DNA of 23,270 nt from IMG/VR virus record IMGVR_UViG_3300021519_000077, positions 1 through 23,270 of that record. The stretch is one strand, 5' to 3'. Below are positions 13,476 through 20,766 of the stretch, piece after piece. This DNA comes from a virus. The position numbers were made by a program, and so were the translations under genes. A model generated the notes under the pieces. That model did no database searches and was not told the origin of the DNA. It saw only the letters and a list, made by a program, of their open reading frames with translations. The first letter of the stretch is position 1; each line of letters begins with the position of its first letter.

Positions 13476-15230
13476 CTATATAACTCCACCAGATTCCATT
13501 ACGAAATCGGTAGATGTCCAATGTACTTCAATTCCTTGACTTGCAATACTTAAATTTAACCCTGCACAGTAACCTATTCCTGTTACTCCTTGCCAATCTT
13601 TGTTAATTGTCAATGTTCCACCCCATGTTGCTTGATCCCATAATGCTGAATCCCACTTACCTATTGCATACGCACCAGGGTTAAACTGTACTGCACCTAG
13701 ATTATTCTGTTGTTGAAAGTCTGTCGATACATTGCATAAAACAGTCGGTACACCATTATCTGTCAGTAGCATAGGTCTTACCATTGTGAATCTTTTTTGT
13801 TGCCCTCTAGTCTCGAAATAGCTATATGCTTGTTGAACTTGACCGACTATATTCGCACCATTATCTGCAAATGTGTCCCAAAACTTACCAACATAGCCAT
13901 CGCCACCAAAGTACATATTTTGATTGCTTATCTGAAAGGTATAAGCCTCAATACCTGTGAATTGTCCCCATGACTTTGTAATCGTGTGCATGACATATTG
14001 TTGCATTCCAACATCTGTCGGAATGTTTAATATAAGCATATTCTCACCAGCGTAATACGAAATCTGCCAATTAGGTAAACTTGAAAAAGAACTAGCAGCT
14101 TGACTTACAGCATAATAAATTTTATCTGTTAAATTAACTCTAGGGTCAAGTCGTGATGACTGTAAAGCACTAGCAAGTGGTACAAGTCCGTCTTGAGTTA
14201 GTAATAAAACATCACCACCCCACTTAAAAAAGCATCTTCTAGTGAATGTTTGACCTAATTGCCATACTCCTTTTAATGCCCATGTTGCTACATTACTAGG
14301 ATCAGTACCTAAATAAACAATTGTTTCACCATTAGATGTAACAAATACAGCATAATCGTCTGCACCCTCGCCTGCGTCTATTGTCCATGTTGCCATTGCT
14401 TGTAAATAGCCACCATTTCTTGCAATACTACCGAAATCTAACTGACTTGCTGCACCACCGATGCTTTGAACAGGCATATACCAACAATTTAAACTGTCTT
14501 TTTGCGTAAAATACAGTCTGTTTTTAAAGAGATTAACTCCTATAAATGTATTTGAATTAACTCCTGTAATCCCTAAGACTGTGTATGTTCCTACTACACT
14601 TGCATTAAGTGCAGGGGTAGTTAGCATTGTGTAAGTAAATGTTGTTGCACCTGTTACTGTAATTCTAAAGTTTCCGTTATATTCACTACTTAATGCACCA
14701 GTAATTGTTACTTGATTATTTGTAACTAACCCATGAGCAGATGCAGTTGTTAAAGTAGCTGTAGTTCCACTCTTTGTAATCGTTAAAATAGTCTGTGCAG
14801 TCGATGTTGTAGCTACATAAGACCAAAATGTTCCGTTATAGACTAGAACTGGGTCTGCACCATTACACGCTATGAGAAAACTACCACCAGAGTTAGTTAA
14901 AGATACAAACTGAAGCCTATTATTAGTTAATCCTGTAAATACGCTTGTTGCTGTGCTTGTAGATGCGTCATAAATGATTGAAGTACCTACTGCAAACAGT
15001 TTATTACCTGTAGGACTTGAGTAATTCATCAAAGTATTAACTTTGCCTGATATACCTATTGAATACTTGGTGTAGCCTTTTCTAAAAGTAATGTCTGTAG
15101 GTGTAGGAAACCAGTTATTCATGGTAACAGCATCCATAGCATCCATATTAGCTAATGAATCTCTTGCGTTCCAACCCCCAATAGGTGATGGAATACTAGC
15201 AGTCTTAGCACTAAACTTTTGTGGAATCAT
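13476..15230 (-). CDS. Beta-rich tail/stabilisation protein, 584 aa
   Basis: The N-terminus (SIPSPIGGWNARDSLANMD, AVTMNNWFPTPTDITFRKGY) and the repeated beta segments after it (KLFAVGTSIIYDAS, NRLYFTQKDSLNCWY, DDYAVFVTSNGETIVYLGTD) match a family of podovirus tail proteins with a beta-propeller-like body, analogous to gp10 of P22 or the tail tubular B class. Residues about 145-218 look like an inserted beta-sandwich module (TASAHGLVTNNQVTITGAL, SEYNGNFRITVTG). It likely extends the head-tail connector. It starts in an ATGA overlap with the adaptor gene, its natural partner. Assignment to tail is sound; the precise role is inferred. Confidence 0.75.
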   Translation of the reverse strand: MIPQKFSAKTASIPSPIGGWNARDSLANMDAMDAVTMNNWFPTPTDITFRKGYTKYSIGISGKVNTLMNYSSPTGNKLFAVGTSIIYDASTSTATSVFTGLTNNRLQFVSLTNSGGSFLIACNGADPVLVYNGTFWSYVATTSTAQTILTITKSGTTATLTTASAHGLVTNNQVTITGALSSEYNGNFRITVTGATTFTYTMLTTPALNASVVGTYTVLGITGVNSNTFIGVNLFKNRLYFTQKDSLNCWYMPVQSIGGAASQLDFGSIARNGGYLQAMATWTIDAGEGADDYAVFVTSNGETIVYLGTDPSNVATWALKGVWQLGQTFTRRCFFKWGGDVLLLTQDGLVPLASALQSSRLDPRVNLTDKIYYAVSQAASSFSSLPNWQISYYAGENMLILNIPTDVGMQQYVMHTITKSWGQFTGIEAYTFQISNQNMYFGGDGYVGKFWDTFADNGANIVGQVQQAYSYFETRGQQKRFTMVRPMLLTDNGVPTVLCNVSTDFQQQNNLGAVQFNPGAYAIGKWDSALWDQATWGGTLTINKDWQGVTGIGYCAGLNLSIASQGIEVHWTSTDFVMESGGVI

Positions 15231-16129
15231 GAGCCGTACCCTGTGTCCGGAATGTTTGCATACCCTATCAATACTTTGCTTGGATAAGGTGCAAAACTCA
15301 ATGTAGCACTACCCTTATCGTTTGCTTTAGCTACACTCAAGTACCTTTCGTAATCTTGTTGTAGGCTTGTAGTATCAAAGTTCTTAATTTGGAAGAACTT
15401 GAGTTTAGTAGCAAGCACCATGATTGTATCGTCAAGGAAAGTCGTGTCAGTATCAGCAGTAAAGCTGTTTTTAACAGTTCCACTTGAACTTTCAGCCCAC
15501 CCTTTTGATCTGTATTCATATCCTAGATACTCCTGTGTGTTCATTATTGGCCATATATTGAAATATTCGCCATAAATTCGCCATCTTACCCTTGGGCCTG
15601 TCGAAATATAACCCGATTTTAGCCATTGCCATTGCTGTGCATCCTCTGGCCCGAGCATTTCCCAATGTTTTGTCTTATCCCACTGCGTTCTATCGGTAAT
15701 AGTCTCGTAATCAGTAGGTAAATCGTATGCAGTTTGACCAAATGTAAGTGCTATACCGACATTAGTTGCTTGTAATGGTTGATTAAGCGTGACAGTAGAA
15801 CCAGCAACAGAAACCACATAACAATCTTGTGGTATTCCTGTGCCAGTTACTTGCCATTTGGAATTCAAACCTGTTGTATTTGCTACATTTAACAGATTGT
15901 AAGAACCATTTACACCATCGCCAGTCGTACTAATAGCTTGTGTATAGAAACGATACTCCTTTTGCAATGCTCGCCAATCGTATTCTTTAATCAGGTTATA
16001 ACCAGCACGATTCATTAAAGCTAATAACTGAATTACATCTTGTTGGGTATTGCCTGCGACATAAGTTGGTGCAACTAGACCTAGTTCACTAGATGTTTGT
16101 TGCATGAGTTCGAGCATTGTCGATGACAT
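15227..16129 (-). CDS. Head-tail adaptor / tail tubular A-like protein, 300 aa
   Basis: The helical N-terminus (MLELMQQTSSELGLVAP, VIQLLALMNRAGYNLIKEYD) and C-terminal half (AYDLPTDYETITDRTQWD, RVRWRIYGEYFNIWPIM, LDDTIMVLATKLKFFQIKNF) match podovirus adaptor proteins that dock under the portal and carry the tail. Residues about 69-131 are a beta-rich insertion (WQVTGTGIPQDCYVVSV, GSTVTLNQPLQATN) not found in the smallest members. Gene order agrees: capsid genes upstream, the beta-rich tail protein downstream with a four-base overlap. GAGGAATAAT precedes the start, within the end of the previous gene. Confidence 0.75.
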   Translation of the reverse strand: MSSTMLELMQQTSSELGLVAPTYVAGNTQQDVIQLLALMNRAGYNLIKEYDWRALQKEYRFYTQAISTTGDGVNGSYNLLNVANTTGLNSKWQVTGTGIPQDCYVVSVAGSTVTLNQPLQATNVGIALTFGQTAYDLPTDYETITDRTQWDKTKHWEMLGPEDAQQWQWLKSGYISTGPRVRWRIYGEYFNIWPIMNTQEYLGYEYRSKGWAESSSGTVKNSFTADTDTTFLDDTIMVLATKLKFFQIKNFDTTSLQQDYERYLSVAKANDKGSATLSFAPYPSKVLIGYANIPDTGYGS

Positions 16130-16130
16130 A

Positions 16131-16754
16131 TTATTCCTCTACTTTTGGTTTCCTACCTCTTTTTTGACCAACGGCTGCAAGTAGAGATGTCATTTGGGAT
16201 TCAAACTTAGTTTGCATTTCCAACATCTTTGCATCTGTTTCTTGCCTTATTTTAGCATTTTCTTCTTGAAGTTTGTTTATTTCTTCTTCTCTTGATGCTA
16301 CATCTGCACCCTCTTTAGCCATTTTAAGGAAAGCCTTAGCTTTATCTCTAAATGTATGTGGTGACATTCCTGCCAACATACCTAGCTTTTGGATGCTGTG
16401 ATCGGTTGCCATTGCAATAGACTCGACTGTATGAAATTTAATTCCTCGCAATTCTTCAGCTTGAGTAGAAGTAATCAAAGGCCATTCTTTTAAAGATGTC
16501 CCTGAATAACTTGCATCATCGCCTATGCGATTCATAAAATTAGCCCATTGTATTGGAAACCTATTTTTATCTTCATCTCTTACTTTGCGATCTATCTCTG
16601 ATAGAGAATCGCCTGGTACTACTATCTTAATAAAGATTTGTTCTTCAAAGATTGGTCTACCTTCTTCTAATGTCCTATCAGCGTTTTGTACTTCTCGCTT
16701 TTCAAACTTAATTGCTAATCGTGTATCTGCGTTGTTAATATCTGAATCAATCAT
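16131..16754 (-). CDS. Conserved virion-region protein with C-terminal coiled coil, 207 aa
   Basis: The N-terminal two thirds (RPIFEEQIFIKIVVPGD, SGTSLKEWPLITSTQAEELR, VESIAMATDHSIQKLGMLAG) form a conserved block I recall from phage head modules without a known function. Residues about 150-195 are a charged coiled coil (REEEINKLQEENAKIRQETD). The tail RGRKPKVEE is basic and resembles an AT-hook, so weak DNA binding is possible. The gene follows a strong terminator, so it should be made at lower level than the capsid genes. GGGAG lies six bases before the ATG. Confidence 0.65.
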   Translation of the reverse strand: MIDSDINNADTRLAIKFEKREVQNADRTLEEGRPIFEEQIFIKIVVPGDSLSEIDRKVRDEDKNRFPIQWANFMNRIGDDASYSGTSLKEWPLITSTQAEELRGIKFHTVESIAMATDHSIQKLGMLAGMSPHTFRDKAKAFLKMAKEGADVASREEEINKLQEENAKIRQETDAKMLEMQTKFESQMTSLLAAVGQKRGRKPKVEE

Positions 16755-16781
16755 TTAAAACTCCCAAGTATTTAGGTTTTT

Positions 16782-16812
16782 AAAAAAAGAAAGGTTGCCA
16801 TCTCTGACAACC
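16782..16812 (-). terminator. Rho-independent terminator after capsid/decoration genes
   Basis: On the minus strand GGTTGTCA-GAGA-TGGCAACC forms an 8-bp stem (one T-G pair) with a four-base loop, directly followed by TTTCTTTTTTT. It lies 11 bp after the stop of the 98-aa gene. Only the minus orientation has the T-tract, so it stops late transcription after the capsid genes. Confidence 0.9.
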
Positions 16813-16822
16813 CTTCGACTAC

Positions 16823-17119
16823 TTAAACAGATGCTTTGCTGAACCAGCCATAGTCACCTGATGCCATTGCAGTTGCTGGACTTGTATAAGTTCCACCACT
16901 TGCTGTAGCTACAAAAGTTGATGCGTTTACTGTGCAAGTTGTTAGTGTTGCTGTAATAGCTGCACCAGCTACTGCAAATACATAACGCAAACCATCTGAA
17001 CCAAAAGTTTCTGCACCTAGTGGGCCAAATGTAGGAATACTTGTACCAGCCGAGTTTAGATTAGTGGTTGTTAGGTTTGTTAAATCAATCCCTGCAATAG
17101 GGAGAACTGAATAAGCCAT
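16823..17119 (-). CDS. Probable capsid decoration protein, 98 aa
   Basis: This small Gly/Ala/Thr-rich beta protein begins MAYSVLPIAGIDLTNL and includes FGSDGLRYVFAVAGAAITATLT and ATAMASGDYGWFSKASV. It lies 15 bp after the major capsid gene and directly before a strong terminator, so the two should be expressed at similar high level. That position and size are typical of head decoration proteins that stabilise mature capsids. AGAAAGGAAAATAATC precedes the ATG. No specific family is recognised; a head fibre or tail piece is less likely. Confidence 0.6.
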   Translation of the reverse strand: MAYSVLPIAGIDLTNLTTTNLNSAGTSIPTFGPLGAETFGSDGLRYVFAVAGAAITATLTTCTVNASTFVATASGGTYTSPATAMASGDYGWFSKASV

Positions 17120-17134
17120 GATTATTTTCCTTTC

Positions 17135-18118
17135 TTAGGCAATTAACTTGCCCTGTAAAAATTGGTTAGAACAAGTGAGATTGCCAGCCCATCCATACAA
17201 CTTAACAATCGCATCTTGGTTGATCGCTTGTCTTTCGCCACCAATAGGAACGAAATTGCGTTCTTTATGTGGGCGTAAGAAAATGTAATCAGTATTCAAG
17301 AAGAACATTGTGTTAGTAGTCTGTTGTGAGCCTACACCACCACCTAGAACCACATCGGCACTTGTACCACCACCATAGAACTTGAGGGATGCGAAACCTG
17401 ATGCACCTGATTCCTCAGAAGTAATACGCTGAATAGCTTGTAGTGCTTGGACATAGAAAGAGTAGTAGTTGTTATCAGCAACGATTAAGTCAGCTTTGTC
17501 TGTTCCACGAACTAATTGAATAGCTGTAGAAGTCATCTTAGCCAAGATAGTTGTTGCACTAACTGCTGCACCACCAGTAGTAACGATTGGTCTCCAGAAT
17601 GTCCAGTTGGCACGATTAATACCACCATAAGTTCCAGTAGATGCACTATCAGGAATTGCTGCTGCCAAACCTGTAATGTTCTTACCACCATTACCTGTTC
17701 CATCAAGGTACAAGTCACCAGAGATTCGGTTTAGTAATCGAGCCTCAGATACTTGCATACGACCATCTAGTAAGTCGATAATCGCCTCTTTAGAACTGTT
17801 CTGCAACATTTCTAGACCACTCATTGTTACGCTATCAGCGTACTGAGTAATTGAATACTGAGCAGCACTAATTGGTGAATCAGGAGAGATATTTAAAACT
17901 TCATATCCTGAATAAGAATTAGCATTGTTGGTTGATGGATCGTTATACATGATCTCTTGGAGAATCACATTACCACCTGAGAAAGGCTTGATGTTACCTT
18001 TTTGGTCAAGTCTTTGTAGTATTGCATTGTTTTGTGTTAAGTTATCTGCCAACTCACCACTACGACTTTGAATAGTCGTTGCGATAATATCGGTGATAGC
18101 ACTATTAGCGAAAGCCAT
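17135..18118 (-). CDS. Major capsid protein, 327 aa
   Basis: The N-terminal helix (MAFANSAITDIIATTIQSRS, ELADNLTQNNAILQRL), the PFSGGNVILQEIMYND strand region, the spine-like segment AIIDLLDGRMQVSEARLLNR with ISGDLYLDGTGNGGKNITGL, and the C-terminal NQDAIVKLYGWAGNLTCSNQ strand match phage major capsid proteins of podovirus-like genomes, presumed HK97 fold. Codons look well optimised and the gene lies between scaffold and decoration genes, as expected for the shell subunit. AAAAAGGATATTATT precedes the ATG. No N-terminal delta domain is present, in agreement with a separate scaffold gene. Confidence 0.9.
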   Translation of the reverse strand: MAFANSAITDIIATTIQSRSGELADNLTQNNAILQRLDQKGNIKPFSGGNVILQEIMYNDPSTNNANSYSGYEVLNISPDSPISAAQYSITQYADSVTMSGLEMLQNSSKEAIIDLLDGRMQVSEARLLNRISGDLYLDGTGNGGKNITGLAAAIPDSASTGTYGGINRANWTFWRPIVTTGGAAVSATTILAKMTSTAIQLVRGTDKADLIVADNNYYSFYVQALQAIQRITSEESGASGFASLKFYGGGTSADVVLGGGVGSQQTTNTMFFLNTDYIFLRPHKERNFVPIGGERQAINQDAIVKLYGWAGNLTCSNQFLQGKLIA

Positions 18119-18140
18119 AATAATATCCTTTTTAGTTTAG

Positions 18141-19103
18141 TTAAACCCGACCACCCATAGATTGATTTAATTGTTCTTCAATCACAGATCGTCTATCCTT
18201 TTTATCAACTGTTGAACTTATTCCGCTAGGTGTAACGGATCGAGGACTTAATGCAGTCGATTTTGCTTTAGCTACTCGTTGTGCTTGGCTTTGTGTAGAA
18301 CCTTGTTTGAGAAGTCGTTCTCTCTCAAGTTCCCATACATCGTCTTGTAAACGCACAGCTTTTGCATAAGCACCTTCAAGGTCTTGGGCATAACCTTTCT
18401 CAAGTAATTGAGCCATAGTTTCCCTAACCGATTCAAAATGTGGAAACTTCTCCACATTCGTTGCTACTCGATTGATTTCTGACATCAACCGATTGTTTTC
18501 TTCTTGCTCATACCTAGACTTAATAGTACCAACTTCTTGGTTCATATGTTGAAGTTGTTGCATTAATTGCTGAGTATAAGGGTCAATTTGTTGCTTTTGC
18601 ATCTGACCTTGGTTTAATTGTATACCATAGTCTTGTGCAAGTCGATGAAACATTTGGATTTTTTGCTCAGGAGGTGCTTGACTTAGTATCAAATGAGCCC
18701 TTCCTAAGTTATTAATCCATTGTGCCTCATTAATGTTCTGTTGTTTAAGGTGTTCTCTAAAAGGTGCAATAGCCTCATCTAGTGGTTTAAATCTATCTGC
18801 CTCAGCCTTATAGGTATTTACCCCTTTTTTGTATTCAGACTCCCTCTGATTTAAGTATTCAAGGTGTTTCTTGCGTTCATCGCTAGATAATTCTTCACCA
18901 TTCTGAATCTTGTCCCAAATCGGAAGATACTCTTTTTTCCATGTTGTAGGTCTAATAGGCTTAACTTCTACAACTTCTTCAACTTCTTGTGGCTCATCAT
19001 GTGAGCTTTCTTCTACCTCAATAGGCTCTGGTTGTTGTTCTTCCCTAACTTCTACAGGTTCATTGCTAAACGCTTCTTCTAGTGCTGATCGTAAATCTGC
19101 CAT
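18141..19103 (-). CDS. Scaffold protein, 320 aa
   Basis: ATG at 19103 with GGAGAG five bases upstream is preferred over an in-frame TTG at 19115. The first 50 residues are highly acidic (VEVREEQQPEPIEVEESSHD, EPQEVEEVVEVKP). A long helical Q/E/K-rich body with coiled-coil character follows (YTQQLMQQLQHMNQEVGTIK, RYEQEENNRLMSEINR), then a basic C-terminal region (SQAQRVAKAKSTALSPRS, KKDRRSVIEEQLNQ). An acidic, helical, coat-adjacent protein with a basic C-terminus that can hold coat subunits is the scaffold pattern of P22-like phages. It lies 22 bp before the major capsid gene. Confidence 0.8.
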   Translation of the reverse strand: MADLRSALEEAFSNEPVEVREEQQPEPIEVEESSHDEPQEVEEVVEVKPIRPTTWKKEYLPIWDKIQNGEELSSDERKKHLEYLNQRESEYKKGVNTYKAEADRFKPLDEAIAPFREHLKQQNINEAQWINNLGRAHLILSQAPPEQKIQMFHRLAQDYGIQLNQGQMQKQQIDPYTQQLMQQLQHMNQEVGTIKSRYEQEENNRLMSEINRVATNVEKFPHFESVRETMAQLLEKGYAQDLEGAYAKAVRLQDDVWELERERLLKQGSTQSQAQRVAKAKSTALSPRSVTPSGISSTVDKKDRRSVIEEQLNQSMGGRV

Positions 19104-19124
19104 TTTTCTCTCCAAGTAATCGGA

Positions 19125-19430
19125 TTAATACTTCAATTTAGAATAAACAATCTCACCAATCTTAGCTTTAAGACTAGGATCGTAATATTGTTTAGGCTTA
19201 TGCTCTTGCTTTTCGTTACCTACTTCTATACAACCATGATCTTTTAAATGTGTTCTATGTCGTGATCTTGAGGTTATCCAACTACCATCAATCATTGACT
19301 TATAAGGTTGTATATCACTCATTACCATGTTAGCTTGTCGCTTGACATCTTTCATAGCCCATGACTTTTCAGCCTCCTCTTGACCGATTGTAGGAGTCCA
19401 ATGTGCTAAAAATGCCTCTTTATCTGTCAT
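19125..19430 (-). CDS. Conserved head-module protein, 101 aa
   Basis: The central motif (DIQPYKSMIDGSWITSRSRH, then RTHLKDHGCIEVGNE) recurs next to scaffold and portal genes in many phages, as I recall, but has no assigned function. The protein is charged and has two H-rich positions in this motif that could bind metal, though no cysteine pairs support it. It begins in a TAATG overlap with the glycosyltransferase-like gene behind AAGGAGAATG, and ends 21 bp before the scaffold start. A role in head assembly is inferred from gene order only. Confidence 0.65.
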   Translation of the reverse strand: MTDKEAFLAHWTPTIGQEEAEKSWAMKDVKRQANMVMSDIQPYKSMIDGSWITSRSRHRTHLKDHGCIEVGNEKQEHKPKQYYDPSLKAKIGEIVYSKLKY

Positions 19431-20338
19431 TACATTCTCCTTATAAGTTCTGGTATCTGATCGTAGTCTTTCTCATCAACAGGTATTACAGAGTCGTACC
19501 AAGTTCCATGTTTCCATCGCCAACATTTAAACTCGTCTCTAGGCATAAGCACAATACACTTAACTCCTAATGCACCAGCTAGATGAGCAGTAGCAGTATC
19601 AACTGTGACTACTCCTTTCATGGCCTTAATGTGTCGTGCAGTCTTTGACCAATCTGTTTTCCAACCATCGTTAGGTAATGGATACCAAAACTCGTCACCT
19701 TCAGGATTTAAAGAGTAAGCATTTGTACCTACCAACTCAAGCATATTCTTAGGGTGCATAGTCCTTACATAATGCAAAATACCCTTAGAAGTAGCCCAAT
19801 TTACTCCTATCTTACTTGGAATATTCGATGGTATTGCCTCAAAATAACCCTCACTACCGACAATTTTCTGCAAATTACATGGAAATAATGATTTAACACC
19901 AGGGTGTTGTAACGAAAGGTAATAGGGTAAAGATATAGCACCAATCCAATAATCTGATTCAACTGCTGTTCCTTCTTCTGTTGCATTGGTAAACACATCT
20001 ATGCTACTGATCTGCCCTAAAAGGTGATGTAATGAGCCATGATTAAGACTAACGACTTTTCTAGCACCTAAGACTTTTAATGCTGGTAAGAATCTAGCAT
20101 ATTGAATAATATCGCCAAAGCCTTGTTCATGCACAACTGTTATTGACTTACCTATAAGACATTCGCCTCGCCAAACAGGTATTTTTAAAGGTTTTACATA
20201 ATCTGCAGCTTGATTCGCCATTACCTCTGGATGCCATCTGTATTCAAATAGTCTAAAACCAGCGTCTAATCTACCAGCGTGTAAATGCTCATAAGCCTTT
20301 TTATATTCGTTATGAGGATTTAATGGAGAAGTATTAAT
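19430..20338 (-). CDS. Glycosyltransferase family 9 / heptosyltransferase-like protein, apparent AUU start
   Basis: The 302-aa frame carries the marks of the heptosyltransferase fold: GESLIG-like lead-in, HEQGFGDIIQYARFLPAL (about 70-87), and VTVDTATAHLAGALGVKCIV with LMP (about 244-266), the nucleotide-sugar side of family 9. A TPR-like N-terminal helix pair (NEYKKAYEHLHAGRLDAGFR, LFEYRWHPEV) precedes it, as in family-9 proteins from phages and bacteria. This conserved part lies upstream of the first ATG (20221), and no ATG, GTG or TTG occurs back to the frame's stop at 20348-20350. ATT at 20338 lies four bases after AGGAGG, so an AUU start is proposed. It might modify virion or cell-surface glycans; substrate unknown. 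Confidence 0.7.
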   Translation of the reverse strand: MNTSPLNPHNEYKKAYEHLHAGRLDAGFRLFEYRWHPEVMANQAADYVKPLKIPVWRGECLIGKSITVVHEQGFGDIIQYARFLPALKVLGARKVVSLNHGSLHHLLGQISSIDVFTNATEEGTAVESDYWIGAISLPYYLSLQHPGVKSLFPCNLQKIVGSEGYFEAIPSNIPSKIGVNWATSKGILHYVRTMHPKNMLELVGTNAYSLNPEGDEFWYPLPNDGWKTDWSKTARHIKAMKGVVTVDTATAHLAGALGVKCIVLMPRDEFKCWRWKHGTWYDSVIPVDEKDYDQIPELIRRM

Positions 20339-20766
20339 ATAGCCTCCTCATCATCTTGGTCTGCTCTAGTCTTGGCATTTTGAATAGCCAATTCCATATT
20401 AAGTCTGTATATTTCTTGTCGAGCATTAATTGCATAAATAAGTTTCTGTCGTTCATTTTCAAGTGATTGAATGTCAAAATCGACTTTATCTATCTTTGGT
20501 TGTATAGATTTTACTTTAACTTCAATGACTTTGCGTACTTCTTTTGGGTCAATTAAGTTAGTTAATGCCTCTTTTCTTGCTCGTATCTTCTCAATTCTTA
20601 GTCTATTGCGTTCATTCTCTGCTTGTTGTCGTTTCTTGAGTAATGCTCGAATCCTTCTTAATTCTTCTTTAGTAATACCATCGTGCATATCCATTTCAGG
20701 TATAACGCTAATAGTCTGAAACGCATTATTCTGAAAAGCATTGACTTGGAACGCTGCTTGAAACAT
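20320..20766 (-). CDS. Coiled-coil protein with FQ/NAFQ repeats, 148 aa
   Basis: The N-terminus (MFQAAFQVNAFQNNAFQT) is a short repeat of F-Q/N-A-F-Q units, a pattern I recall at the start of small proteins near phage fibre genes. From residue 32 it is a long charged helix (EELRRIRALLKKRQQAENER, NRLRIEKIRARKEALTNL, QSLENERQKLIYAINARQE) with strong coiled-coil character. It starts at TAAATG after the fibre-like gene, whose GGTGGG codons serve as ribosome binding site, and overlaps the glycosyltransferase-like frame by 19 bases. It may trimerise or attach the neighbouring fibre-like protein. Function is not known. Confidence 0.65.
   Translation of the reverse strand: MFQAAFQVNAFQNNAFQTISVIPEMDMHDGITKEELRRIRALLKKRQQAENERNRLRIEKIRARKEALTNLIDPKEVRKVIEVKVKSIQPKIDKVDFDIQSLENERQKLIYAINARQEIYRLNMELAIQNAKTRADQDDEEAILILLH
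20339..20348 (-). promoter_or_regulatory. AGGAGG ribosome binding site for an AUU-initiated gene
   Basis: AGGAGG (20348-20343) then CTAT precedes ATT at 20338. The site also codes for E-E-A near the end of the upstream gene. It is the only strong Shine-Dalgarno sequence that could serve the full-length glycosyltransferase-like frame. Confidence 0.5.

Noticed and set aside
19103-19115. TTG at 19115 as scaffold start
   Set aside because: The TTG lies on the ribosome binding site itself; ATG at 19103 has GGAGAG at correct spacing.
20320-20345. -1 frameshift fusing the coiled-coil protein to the glycosyltransferase-like frame
   Set aside because: No X-XXY-YYZ slippery heptamer is seen near the overlap, and AGGAGG plus ATT explains the frame more simply. 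Not fully excluded.
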